Source: an uncultured Fibrobacter sp.
GTDB taxonomy: Bacteria > Fibrobacterota > Fibrobacteria > Fibrobacterales > Fibrobacteraceae
NCBI GenBank assembly: GCA_946407235.1
Contig: CAMJNF010000010.1
Span: 1-32,514 of the forward strand
DNA: 32,514 nucleotides
Direction: 5' to 3'
Shown: piece after piece, positions 8,296 through 16,694 of the stretch
How the letters are laid out: each line of letters begins with the position of its first letter
How positions within the stretch are numbered: position 1 is the first letter of the stretch
Position numbers and translations under genes: made by a program
Notes under the pieces: model-generated
The model's input: the letters and a program-made list of their open reading frames with translations, nothing else
Databases searched by the model: none
What the model was told of the DNA's origin: nothing

Positions 8296-9756
8296 ATGAC
8301 TGAAAAAAGTCCTGTCCGTGTCCGCTTTGCTCCGAGCCCCACGGGTTATTTGCATGTGGGTGGAGCTCGTACCGCAATTTACAACTACTTCTTTGCTAAA
8401 GCTACTGGTGGCACGTTCTACCTGCGCATCGAAGATACAGACCGCAAGCGCTACAACGAAACCGCATTGCATGACTTGATGCGCGACCTCAAGTGGCTTG
8501 GTCTGCAGTGGGACGAAGGTCCGGGTTGCGAAGGCGACTGCGGTCCGTACTTCCAGAGCGAACGCCTGGACATCTACCACCGCGAAATCAAGAAGCTCTT
8601 GGATGCTGGCTACGCTTACTACTGCTTCTGCTCCGAAGAACGCTTGCAGGAAGTTCGCGCCGAACAGGAAAAGTCTCATGTGCCGGTGACCGGTTACGAC
8701 CGCCACTGCCGCAATATTAGTCGCGAAGAAGCCGAAGCCCGCATTGCCGCTGGCGAGAAGGCTGTTATCCGTTTCAAGGTTCCCGAGACGGGCGTCACCG
8801 AATTCGATGACATGATCCGCGGCCACATCAGCTACCAGAACGAACTTCTGGATGACCTCGTGCTCATCAAGCGCGATGGTTACCCGACTTATCATTTCGC
8901 AAGCGTTGTCGATGACCACTACATGGGCACGACGCATGTGCTTCGTGGTGACGAATGGATCAGCTCCACGCCGAAGCACGAACTCTTGTACAAGGCTTTT
9001 GGCTGGCAGCCGCCTGTATGGTGCCACCTGCCGGTGATTCTCGACAAGAACGGCGGTAAGCTTTCCAAGCGCAAGGGCGCTGCTTCTGTCGGTGACTTCC
9101 GCGACCTCGGTTACTTGCCTGAAACGCTCGTGAACTACCTCGCGCTCCTCGGCTGGAATCCGGGCGATGACCGCGAAGTCATGACCATCAAGGAAATGAT
9201 TGATTGCTTTACGCTCGAACGCATCAACCCGAAGTCCGCAAGCTTCGACGAGAAGAAGCTCCAGTGGATGAATGGCCAGCATATCCACATGTGCGACGAT
9301 GCTTTACTCAAGGGCATCATGAAGGACGGCCTCACGGCTAAGGGCATTGACCTTTCTAAGGAACCGGAAGAACGCCTCGACGAAATCGTGAAGCAGCTCA
9401 AGCCGCGTGCACACTTTGTGCAGGACCTTGCCGAAATGGCCGTGTACTTCTTTGTCGCTCCGACAACGTATGATGAAAAGGGTGCGAAGAAACATTTTGG
9501 TGAAGGCTCCAAGGAACTTGCAACGCTCGTGCGTGACATGCTCGCTTCCATCGAAGACTTCAAGACTCCGGTGATTGAAAAGGGATTCTATGATCTCGCT
9601 GAACGTTGTGGCCACAAGGTCGGTGAACTCGTCGGTGCTCCGCGCCTTGCCGTGTCCGGTGTGACCGCAGGCCCTGGCCTTTGGGAAATGTTCGAACTCA
9701 TCGGAAAGGAAGAAGTCCTCCGCCGAATGGATGTGGCACTCCCGCTGATGAAATAG
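8296..9756 (+). CDS. gltX: Glutamate--tRNA ligase
   Basis: This class I aminoacyl-tRNA synthetase charges tRNA-Glu with glutamate. The protein begins MTEKSPVRVRFAPSPTGYLH, with the HIGH-type motif as HVGG at residues 20-23 and the KMSKS-type motif as KLSKR at 255-259. A Cys pair, YCFC at about residues 110-112, and a later RHCRN provide a probable zinc site, as in many bacterial GluRS. The frame is open further upstream to a GTG at 8188, but the ATG at 8296 has a good AAAGAGG ribosome-binding site and matches the family N-terminus, giving 486 residues, which is the usual size. The C-terminal anticodon-binding region is complete. Codon use is rich in C-ending codons, as expected for a highly expressed gene. 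Confidence 0.97.
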   Translation: MTEKSPVRVRFAPSPTGYLHVGGARTAIYNYFFAKATGGTFYLRIEDTDRKRYNETALHDLMRDLKWLGLQWDEGPGCEGDCGPYFQSERLDIYHREIKKLLDAGYAYYCFCSEERLQEVRAEQEKSHVPVTGYDRHCRNISREEAEARIAAGEKAVIRFKVPETGVTEFDDMIRGHISYQNELLDDLVLIKRDGYPTYHFASVVDDHYMGTTHVLRGDEWISSTPKHELLYKAFGWQPPVWCHLPVILDKNGGKLSKRKGAASVGDFRDLGYLPETLVNYLALLGWNPGDDREVMTIKEMIDCFTLERINPKSASFDEKKLQWMNGQHIHMCDDALLKGIMKDGLTAKGIDLSKEPEERLDEIVKQLKPRAHFVQDLAEMAVYFFVAPTTYDEKGAKKHFGEGSKELATLVRDMLASIEDFKTPVIEKGFYDLAERCGHKVGELVGAPRLAVSGVTAGPGLWEMFELIGKEEVLRRMDVALPLMK

Positions 9757-9761
9757 AATAA

Positions 9762-9852
9762 AGTGGTTAGTATGCAGTGGTTAGTAAACAGGAATTGCGA
9801 TTAGAACATTTCTATTACATGCCTAACCACTAACCACTAATCACCAACCACT
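9762..9852. repeat. Inverted clusters of a TAACCAC-type heptamer
   Basis: The left arm (9762-9785) holds two copies of AGTGGTTAGT. The right arm (9823-9852) holds four degenerate copies of the complementary unit (CTAACCACT, TAACCACT, AATCACC, AACCACT). The arms can pair across a 37-base spacer. The repeat fills the space between gltX and the next gene and could act as a weak terminator or be a mobile intergenic repeat. Confidence 0.7.
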
Positions 9853-9863
9853 TCCCTCAATCT

Positions 9864-11111
9864 ATGCGTCAATATTTTCCATATCGTTTGTACTCGCAGC
9901 AACTGTACTGCCGGCAATGCCAGCAGGCTGTTCGCCATGATGTCTGCGCTATGGAAGAGTATTCGACGTTTGGTGGTATTGAGCGCGGAATCCCTTTGCT
10001 TTGTGTTTGTACGCACTGTGGAACATTCCATGTGGCATTTTCGCAAGAGTTTGCCTTTTGCCATAAGGATGATCCTCAGGCAGAATATGCGAAAGTCTAC
10101 GGACACAATCGTATATTCCCGGGCGACTGGCTTTACTTTGAAGGTGCAACTCGCCCTTGCATTGTAAAGAGCTTTTTCCAGTCTAGGGACAAAGAAGTTG
10201 TTGTCTATAAGAACGGGCTAACGGATGCGAAGTTCGAAGGACCGAAAATTTCGATAGACCATGAGGTGTCCCCAGAAGGTTACAGGCTTTTGCCGGCTCA
10301 GTGCGTCAATACTTTGCTTGGTGATCATGTTTATCATGTCATCCGCAAGCAGTTTGGAATTGCCGTTGGTGTCGTCAAGGATGAAACCAAGGACAAGCTT
10401 GTGGTGAAAATGGATGATGGACTGGTAGTCTTCATGAGCTATCCGCGTTATGCGGAAAATGCGCCGAACGATGAAGTTGTTTCTGTTGTGCGTAAACAGT
10501 TGGAACTTTTGTCGGACGGCCTTAGTGAAGATATATCTGTTGACGCTGGACAGGGGATTGTCTATTTGCGGGGTTTTGTAGATAGCCTTGCGACTAGGCG
10601 TGCGTTACAGACAAAAGTCTGTGAAATTGCAGGTCTCCGTGGTTGCGTGAATATGGTCCGTGTCCGTAAAAGTTCTAAGATCTCTGATGCGGATTTGGAA
10701 CGTCAAATTTGGGATGTTTTGGATGATGTAGCCCATCCAATTTTTAAGTATAGTGTCAAGGTAAAGTCTGGCATTGCAAAGGTGACCTTCTATTACGAAG
10801 ACGAAGTTTATCCCGATGAATTAAGGCCTCGTATAGAATGTATTCCAGGCATAGTCTCTTTGAATATGCATGGTACAGCGATTCTAAAAAAGAATCTCGG
10901 GAAACAAGACCTTTGCAGAAAAATTATGGAAAGGCTAGCGTCATATCGTTTCTTGAAGAATTCGTTTGTTCATGTTACGTATGTGGGGAAGCGATTCTTG
11001 GTTGAGGGACGTGTGGCGAATATTGTACAAAGAGAGTTTGCGCTATTGGCTGTTGCAGGTTTTGCACGGTCAGTGGCGGTGGGTAACCGACTAAGAATTT
11101 TAAAGACTTAG
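9864..11111 (+). CDS. Uncharacterised protein: N-terminal zinc ribbon plus BON-like repeats
   Basis: I do not recognise this 415-residue protein as a named family. There is no signal peptide, so it is probably cytoplasmic. Near the N-terminus CRQC (about residues 16-19) and CTHC (about 49-52) make a four-cysteine zinc-ribbon pattern. Residues 60-210 form a mixed domain with a small SH3-like character (PGDWLYFEG, HVYHVIRKQFGIAVGVV). Residues 215-415 contain three successive segments with the alternating pattern of BON domains: an ISVDAGQGIVYLRGFVDSL element with following REVC-like helix and GCVNMVRV strand, a second around VKVKSGIAKVTFYY, and a third around FVHVTYVGKRFLVEGRV. ATG 9864 lacks a clear ribosome-binding site. 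It lies 18 bases before the WYL regulator gene and is likely co-transcribed with it. Confidence 0.72.
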   Translation: MRQYFPYRLYSQQLYCRQCQQAVRHDVCAMEEYSTFGGIERGIPLLCVCTHCGTFHVAFSQEFAFCHKDDPQAEYAKVYGHNRIFPGDWLYFEGATRPCIVKSFFQSRDKEVVVYKNGLTDAKFEGPKISIDHEVSPEGYRLLPAQCVNTLLGDHVYHVIRKQFGIAVGVVKDETKDKLVVKMDDGLVVFMSYPRYAENAPNDEVVSVVRKQLELLSDGLSEDISVDAGQGIVYLRGFVDSLATRRALQTKVCEIAGLRGCVNMVRVRKSSKISDADLERQIWDVLDDVAHPIFKYSVKVKSGIAKVTFYYEDEVYPDELRPRIECIPGIVSLNMHGTAILKKNLGKQDLCRKIMERLASYRFLKNSFVHVTYVGKRFLVEGRVANIVQREFALLAVAGFARSVAVGNRLRILKT

Positions 11112-11129
11112 GAGAAAAGAGGAACAGTA

Positions 11130-12113
11130 ATGGCTACTGGATACGAAAAGATTAATAAGATCAAGAGCAAACTTCGTGTGCCGATGACGGTGATGATGCT
11201 TGCTGACGCTATGGATTGTGGTCCGAGAACCATTTTCCGCCATTTGAATGCTTTGGAACAGGAAAATTGTGGGCTCCATAAGTTCAAGAAAGATGGCGAA
11301 ACGTTTTATGTTATTCAGACTGAACAGAAAGTAGACTTCAACCAGAAAATCGTGAAGCAGCTTGAAAAGCTCAAAAAGACAATGAGCGACACGACGCCCC
11401 TGGACTTGAAGAATAGAAAGCTGATTGATAGCGTTATTTCGTCCATGCAGACTACGGACCCGGATGGCTTCAAGGCCGAAGCGATTACGCTGGACCCGAA
11501 CTATATTATGGATTATGGTCCGTTTTGCGATCACAAGGCTCAAGAAACTAAAGTTTCCAAGCTCTTGATGGCCATTCGCGATGGTTTCAAAATTCGTATA
11601 ACATACACTAGCACGAATGAAGATGGCGAAAAGAAAACGGTCGAAGTCAGCCCGATCAAGCTTGTGATGCGTGTAGATACGCTTTACTTGATTGCTGCTG
11701 ATGAATCTTATGCCGAAACGCATGTCTTTAAAAATTATCTTGTCGAAAATATCCAGAACGTGGTACAGACAAATGTCTCTGCAATTTCTCTGAAAACTCC
11801 GTTTGAAGTTGAGGAACATTACAAGTATTTGTTTGGCAAGTACGTTTCTTCTGAAGACCCGCAAACGGTTTCGCTTCAGATTAAGTCGGGCTGGCTTAAA
11901 ACGCAGTTCCTGAAGTCTCGTTTTTCGCCACTGGCTGAAATTAACGAAGATAAGGATGGTAACATGACTGTGACTTTGAAACTCCGGTTGACTCCGGACT
12001 TTAAAACATGGCTTTTTGGCGTATTGCCAGATTTGAAAATCCTGAAGCCGGAATCTCTGAAAACAGAAATGATTGAAAAATTGAAATCTACTTTGAAGGA
12101 TATGAAGGCATAG
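11130..12113 (+). CDS. HTH/WYL-domain transcriptional regulator
   Basis: This 327-residue protein looks like a member of the WYL regulator family. Residues 1-60 form an N-terminal winged helix-turn-helix (MTVMMLADAMDCGPRTIFRHLNALE). A linker follows to about 140. The WYL ligand-sensing domain lies at about 155-215, with the pattern RITYTSTNEDGEKKTVEVSP then LYLIAADE, where LYL replaces the WYL triad. The C-terminal part (about 240-327) matches the WCX extension that helps self-assembly. The start is preceded by GAGAAAAGAGGAAC. It sits 18 bases after the zinc-ribbon/BON gene and 2 bases before queA, so the three are probably one transcript. Which promoter it controls is unknown; autoregulation is a reasonable guess. 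The degenerate WYL triad lowers certainty about ligand binding. Confidence 0.8.
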   Translation: MATGYEKINKIKSKLRVPMTVMMLADAMDCGPRTIFRHLNALEQENCGLHKFKKDGETFYVIQTEQKVDFNQKIVKQLEKLKKTMSDTTPLDLKNRKLIDSVISSMQTTDPDGFKAEAITLDPNYIMDYGPFCDHKAQETKVSKLLMAIRDGFKIRITYTSTNEDGEKKTVEVSPIKLVMRVDTLYLIAADESYAETHVFKNYLVENIQNVVQTNVSAISLKTPFEVEEHYKYLFGKYVSSEDPQTVSLQIKSGWLKTQFLKSRFSPLAEINEDKDGNMTVTLKLRLTPDFKTWLFGVLPDLKILKPESLKTEMIEKLKSTLKDMKA

Positions 12114-12115
12114 TC

Positions 12116-13162
12116 ATGGATTGCCGTCTTTCTGATTATAACTTTGAATTTCCGAAAGAACTGATTGCTTCCCGCACAGCGGGTAAAGGCAAAACAAAAA
12201 TCCTTTACTGTCCGAAGGATGGCGGTGATCGCCGTATCATGAAGGCTCCGGAAATAGTCGATTTGTTCCGACCAGGTGATTGTCTCGTGGTGAACAATAC
12301 GAAGGTGATTCCGGCGCGTCTCTATGGCGAAACGCAATTTGGCGGCCAAGTCGAGGTGCTTTTGGTTCAGGCGCTGAACCCGTCCGAAGCAGGCGAGGCT
12401 CGCTTTGAAGCTAAAGTGCATCCGGGAAAGGCTTTCCAAGTCGGGCGTGAACTTAAGCTTGCTGGGGTACCCACGTTCGTTGAAGAAGTTCATGAAGAAG
12501 ACGGTAACCGCGTTCTCCGTTTTGCAAAGACGCCTGCGGAAATGGAAGAGGTTATGAATAAGGAAGGGCACGTTCCGCTGCCGCCTTACATTGACCGCCC
12601 TGATGACGAAGACGACAAGAAAGCGTACCAAACGATTTTTGCAAAGTACGCTGGTGCCGTTGCAGCCCCGACTGCAAGCTTGCACTTTAGCGAACAAATG
12701 CTCGAAGACTTGAAAGCGAAGGGCGTTTATGTTGCAGAAGTGACGCTTCATGTGGGGCCGGGCACGTTCCAGAATATTTCTGTCGAAGATTTTTCGCAAC
12801 ACAAGATGCACGGCGAACATTACGAACTCACCAAGGAAAATGCGGACATCATCAACAAGGCGAAGCGTGAAGGTGGTCGCATTGTGACCGTCGGTACAAC
12901 GAGTACGCGCGTGGTCGAGACGATTGCCGATGCGAACGGGTTCTTGAAACCGCAGAAAGGCGTGACCTATGCGTTCTTCTATCCGGGATACAAGTATAAG
13001 TTGGTGGATGGCCTTTTGACCAATTTTCATTGGCCAAAGAGTTCGCTTATATTGTTGGTATCTGCATTCTATGGGCGTGAAAACACGCTCGCTGCGTACA
13101 AAATGGCCGTAGAGAACAAACTAAAGCTGTTCAGCTACGGCGACGGAATGCTTGTTTTGTAG
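12116..13162 (+). CDS. queA: S-adenosylmethionine:tRNA ribosyltransferase-isomerase (queuosine synthesis)
   Basis: This 348-residue enzyme transfers and isomerises the ribose of S-adenosylmethionine onto preQ1 in tRNA, forming epoxyqueuosine. Family motifs are visible in order: SDYNFEFPKELIA at the N-terminus, DCLVVNNTKVIPARLYG, LPPYIDR, YQTIFAKYAGAVAAPTASLHF, LHVGPGTFQNI, HKMHGEHYEL, GRIVTVGTTSTRVVE, and LLTNFHWPKSSLILLVSAF. Length is normal. The common LLTNFHLPKS has Trp in place of Leu here. The start follows the regulator stop by two bases, with GAAGG as ribosome-binding site. Its 3' end is only four bases from the convergent minus-strand gene, leaving no room for a terminator between. 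Confidence 0.96.
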   Translation: MDCRLSDYNFEFPKELIASRTAGKGKTKILYCPKDGGDRRIMKAPEIVDLFRPGDCLVVNNTKVIPARLYGETQFGGQVEVLLVQALNPSEAGEARFEAKVHPGKAFQVGRELKLAGVPTFVEEVHEEDGNRVLRFAKTPAEMEEVMNKEGHVPLPPYIDRPDDEDDKKAYQTIFAKYAGAVAAPTASLHFSEQMLEDLKAKGVYVAEVTLHVGPGTFQNISVEDFSQHKMHGEHYELTKENADIINKAKREGGRIVTVGTTSTRVVETIADANGFLKPQKGVTYAFFYPGYKYKLVDGLLTNFHWPKSSLILLVSAFYGRENTLAAYKMAVENKLKLFSYGDGMLVL

Positions 13163-13166
13163 AATG

Positions 13167-13691
13167 CTATTTTGACGTAGAAACAGAATCGATTTCGAGT
13201 GCTTGAGGAATCTTTTCATCCTTGCAAAGGATTTCTTCTCGAATTTTGAAAGTGAAGTCTTCCAAGTTGTTTTCGAACATCTTTTGGAAAGGCTTCTTTT
13301 TTTGTACGCGTTCCATGGCGCATGAACAGTAGTTGATGCGTTGGATAAGCTTCACTTCGTCAGTCGGCGTATCGTGAGAGAATACGCATTCGTGCATGAT
13401 GGCGTATTCCATGGAGCGGTCATAACGGTATTTGCACTTGTTCGGAAGATCCGGTTGCGCTGCGATTTTCTCGATGATTTTTTCAGTCGGAATTTTGCTG
13501 CTGAACAAGTTGTTTGCTTGGTAACCGGCGATGAAGAATAGCATGCAAATGATGATGCGGATGGCATTTCTCTTGCGGTATGACATCCTGTGCAGACTGC
13601 GCTCGATGGCGGCAAATGTCATGGTTGCATGTTTTTTGACTTCGTTCAAGTCGTCGTTTTCGGATCCATTTATGTTTTCGTTGTCTGTCAT
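13167..13691 (-). CDS. Small single-span membrane protein, unknown function
   Basis: This 174-residue protein is not recognised. Residues 1-42 are polar and probably cytoplasmic, ending in a basic HRMSYRKRN segment. Residues 43-60 (AIRIIICMLFFIAGYQA) form one transmembrane helix, and the remaining 115 residues would be periplasmic. That part has five cysteines (NKCKYRYD, MHECVFSH, NYCSCAME, EEILCKDE), enough for two disulfides. The start codon overlaps the hpt stop by four bases (ATGA), so it is probably translated by coupling to hpt. No lipobox or signal-peptidase site is seen. Confidence 0.75.
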   Translation of the reverse strand: MTDNENINGSENDDLNEVKKHATMTFAAIERSLHRMSYRKRNAIRIIICMLFFIAGYQANNLFSSKIPTEKIIEKIAAQPDLPNKCKYRYDRSMEYAIMHECVFSHDTPTDEVKLIQRINYCSCAMERVQKKKPFQKMFENNLEDFTFKIREEILCKDEKIPQALEIDSVSTSK

Positions 13692-14209
13692 ACTTCTTCA
13701 AGAGTCCATATTTCGGGCAGGGTACGGTAATCGTTTGCATAGTCGAGACCGTAACCAACCACAAATTTATTTTCTATATCAAAACCAACGAAGTCCGCAT
13801 GATAGTCAACGGTTCGTCTAGATTCCTTATTCAACAGTACGCAAGTCTTGATGGATGCGGGGCATAGCTCCGTGAGGGTTTTAACGATGGTGTACATCGT
13901 GTTTCCCGTGTCAAGAATATCGTCAATAATAAGAATTTTTTTGCCTTTAATATCCAGATTTTCGATTCCGCTAATCTTGACTTTGCCTTGTGATTCAGTG
14001 GAATCGCCATAACTCGAAGCCTTGATAAATGCAATTTGCAGATTTGGCTTTGCTATGCGGCGGGATATGTCGGCTGTGAAAATGTAACTGCCTGTGAGTG
14101 CGGATAAAATAACGTCGAAATCACTCGCCTTTAATTCTTGGGCGAGTGATTCCAAGCGCTTGTCAATTTGCTGCGCGTTTATGAGCGGGGCATTTGACAA
14201 TTTGAACAT
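13688..14209 (-). CDS. hpt: Hypoxanthine phosphoribosyltransferase
   Basis: This 173-residue cytosolic purine-salvage enzyme converts hypoxanthine (and usually guanine) plus PRPP to the nucleotide. The PRPP-binding loop is ILIIDDILDTGNT at residues 93-105. SALTGSYIFTADISRRI corresponds to the early PPi-binding loop, with Thr where the family usually has Arg or Lys. VGYGLDYANDYRTLPEIW is the characteristic C-terminal motif that binds metal and base. Length is normal. Its ATG shares one base with the upstream GH57 stop (TAATG), and its own stop overlaps the next start, so the three genes are translationally linked. Confidence 0.94.
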   Translation of the reverse strand: MFKLSNAPLINAQQIDKRLESLAQELKASDFDVILSALTGSYIFTADISRRIAKPNLQIAFIKASSYGDSTESQGKVKISGIENLDIKGKKILIIDDILDTGNTMYTIVKTLTELCPASIKTCVLLNKESRRTVDYHADFVGFDIENKFVVGYGLDYANDYRTLPEIWTLEEV

Positions 14210-16629
14210 TAAACAACCTCAAAGTTTAGCCATTGGAACATGGGCTTGAGAGCTGCAAACTTTCCTTCGGGTTCAGCCTTGTATTCCTTGTAGAATCCAA
14301 AGACGTAGTTTTCGAGAGAAGTTTTATTGATGTAGAGTTTCAACCAATCGGCAACCGTAATAAGGTCCGTGATGTAGTTGAGAGTCTTTTCATCGTACTT
14401 CCTGGAAATTTCATCGATGAGCAGCGTGAGCTTGTGGAAGAACATGTGACCGAGGCCGCCAAAGCTGAAGTGCGTATTGAGCGCTGTTGCTTCGGTGATG
14501 AGCTCGTGGATTTCTTCGATGGTTGCCTTGTTGTGTTCGCTTAGCAATTGCAATGCGGCGTGGTGGATTCGTGCGTTGATTTCCACAGTGAGGATTTTGC
14601 GCATTGTGTCCGGCAAAGTATGGTCGGGGTCGGCAAGGCTGTCGATGGAAATGCCATGATTCAAAGCGAAACCGGAGAACGACTTCGTAATGTTCTCAAG
14701 GTGCATCTGCGTTGAAAGCTGGTTGATGCGCTTCAGAGAATCGCTCGCGAGATTGCTCATGCGGACAACGTATGCTGTCGGGTAGAGCTCGTGGAGCTGC
14801 TCGGTCGTCATGTTCGGGTTTTCAACAAACGTGAGACCGCTTTCCTTTTCTTCGCCCATCGCAACAATGATGTTCACGCGGCTGAGCTGGTCTGTAACGA
14901 CCAAGTTCGTGGTCACGCAAGATTCACCGAGATCGTTGTCTTCGTAAGATGTGCGCACGAGCGTCTGGCGACGGCGAGACGCAATCTTTGTGGCGGTGAT
15001 GCGGGAATCCTTGTTGAGATAATCTTCTTCAAGTTCGAGGTGGTAAATTGCGGCGCGTTCTGCCATCTGCTTGATGACGGACGGAACGTTTTCTTCGGCA
15101 AACTTTGTAAACACTTCGGCGCCGTTCCACTTGTGTTCGTTACTTGTGGCGCGGGCGAGAATGTACAGAATTTCGCTTTTGAGGTTGTCGCCCATCGGGA
15201 GGAACGGCTTCAAGAGTTGCATGGCGCGGAGAGCGTAGCGCATGTTCTGTACCGGTTCCAATCCTTCGATATCATTGAAAAACCAGCCACAGCTCGTGAA
15301 ACTGAACAAACAGAACTTCTGAATTTCGAGAAGACGGATGGCCTTGGCGCGGTCTTCTTGCTTATCGGGTTCTTTAAGGGTTGCCTTAAGGAACGCTTCT
15401 TTGCGGGATTCGTCTTCGGGAGCGACAATCACCTGGATGTAATTGTTGCGGGCTTCCCAAGGATCGATTGCCGAAATCTTTTCGAATTCGCGAACGAAGA
15501 TATTGTCTGCGACTTCCTTGAGATGGTTAAAGGCATCGCGGAGAGGACCTCTCCATTTTTGGTTCCAGTCTGTGCCACCACCGGTGGAGCAGCCGCAATC
15601 CCTGTACCAGCGGCCTACGCCGTGAGCGCAGCTCCAAGCGCAACCTTCGCCATAGAAATTCTTGAGTTCGACTTCGTGCTTGGGCGGGAATTTTTCGAGG
15701 AACCAACCATAGTTCACTGGAACCATATTGTGTTCTGGTGCGAACTTGTTATAAAGCCATGCCGCACACATGTCGCCAAACGGTTCGTGGTGACCGTAGG
15801 ATTCGCCATCAGTGCCGATGCTTACCAGTTGCGGATCGTTACGGTTGGGATCCCATGCGCTTTGAATGCGATGACCGAAAGTGCCGGCATCGCGGAGTAA
15901 ATGTTCGAATCCAACGGCGCTAGAAAGCCACGGATTGTAGAAGAATACATCGAGGTAACCGTCACAGACGAGGTTGCCTTCTTTGTCGCGTGGGTAAATG
16001 CGGTACGGACGAGTTGTATCGATATCCGTGTTGCTGCAATCGATCCACTTCTTGTCGCCAAATTTGCAGAATCTGTTTGCTTGCGTGGGCGAGAGAATGG
16101 TGAATTTGATGCCGGCCTTGATGAGTTCGACAACGGTCTCAAAGTTAATTGCGGTTTCGGCAAGCCACATGGCTTCGGGCATGCGACCGAAATGGAATTT
16201 AAAATCTTCAATGCCCCAGCGGATTTGCGTGCGCTTGTCTTGCTCACTGGCAAGCGGCATGATGATGTGGTTGTAAACTTGGGCAATGGCGTTGCCGTGG
16301 CCGTTCAGGCGCTTTTGGCTGCGCTTGTCCGCTTCCTGAATGCGCTTATAGGTGTCGGGCGTGTTTGTGCGGATCCAACCCATGAGGGTCGGGCCGATGT
16401 TGAAACTCATGAAATCGTAGTTGTTGGTAATATCTGCAATTTTTCCATGAGAATTTAAAATACGGCTTGCGGAGTTCGGACTATAGCATTCACTCGCTAT
16501 TCTATCGTTCCAGTCGTGGAACGGACGTGCGCTTGGCTGGTTTTCGATAACGCCAGTCCAAGGGTTTTCGCGCGGTGGTTGATAAAAATGTCCGTGAATA
16601 GTAAAGTAAAGGGGATTCTTTTCGGTCAT
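14209..16629 (-). CDS. GH57-family glycoside hydrolase with DUF3536
   Basis: This 806-residue protein is an intracellular GH57-type alpha-glucan-acting enzyme; there is no signal peptide. The first domain opens with IHGHFYQPPRENPW (His 12, His 14), the GH57 metal/substrate motif. MWLAETAIN carries the probable nucleophile Glu 158, and GTDGESYGHHEPFGD carries the probable acid/base Asp 274. The long remainder, from about residue 290, corresponds to the DUF3536 region usually fused to this GH57 subgroup. The likely substrate is glycogen or a maltodextrin, by family. The start ATG (16627-16629) has only a weak ribosome-binding site, and the terminator of the upstream mannanase lies just 14 bases before it. 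The gene is followed by hpt with a one-base overlap. Confidence 0.87.
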   Translation of the reverse strand: MTEKNPLYFTIHGHFYQPPRENPWTGVIENQPSARPFHDWNDRIASECYSPNSASRILNSHGKIADITNNYDFMSFNIGPTLMGWIRTNTPDTYKRIQEADKRSQKRLNGHGNAIAQVYNHIIMPLASEQDKRTQIRWGIEDFKFHFGRMPEAMWLAETAINFETVVELIKAGIKFTILSPTQANRFCKFGDKKWIDCSNTDIDTTRPYRIYPRDKEGNLVCDGYLDVFFYNPWLSSAVGFEHLLRDAGTFGHRIQSAWDPNRNDPQLVSIGTDGESYGHHEPFGDMCAAWLYNKFAPEHNMVPVNYGWFLEKFPPKHEVELKNFYGEGCAWSCAHGVGRWYRDCGCSTGGGTDWNQKWRGPLRDAFNHLKEVADNIFVREFEKISAIDPWEARNNYIQVIVAPEDESRKEAFLKATLKEPDKQEDRAKAIRLLEIQKFCLFSFTSCGWFFNDIEGLEPVQNMRYALRAMQLLKPFLPMGDNLKSEILYILARATSNEHKWNGAEVFTKFAEENVPSVIKQMAERAAIYHLELEEDYLNKDSRITATKIASRRRQTLVRTSYEDNDLGESCVTTNLVVTDQLSRVNIIVAMGEEKESGLTFVENPNMTTEQLHELYPTAYVVRMSNLASDSLKRINQLSTQMHLENITKSFSGFALNHGISIDSLADPDHTLPDTMRKILTVEINARIHHAALQLLSEHNKATIEEIHELITEATALNTHFSFGGLGHMFFHKLTLLIDEISRKYDEKTLNYITDLITVADWLKLYINKTSLENYVFGFYKEYKAEPEGKFAALKPMFQWLNFEVV

Positions 16630-16642
16630 ATCATAAAAATAG

Positions 16643-16670
16643 AAAAAAGGTTCAAAAAGGAACCTTTTTT
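16643..16670 (-). terminator. Terminator after the first GH26 gene
   Basis: An 11-bp perfect stem (16643-16653 with 16660-16670) has a six-base loop and runs of A and T on both sides. It lies 25 bases past the GH26 stop on the minus strand and immediately upstream of the GH57 start. Confidence 0.82.
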
Positions 16671-16694
16671 TTAAAATACATGTTGCATCACTTA

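Noticed and set aside
14791..15900. Long plus-strand open frame opposite the GH57 gene
   Set aside because: It is a mirror of a gene with strong codon bias; it has no domain resemblance and no ribosome-binding site.
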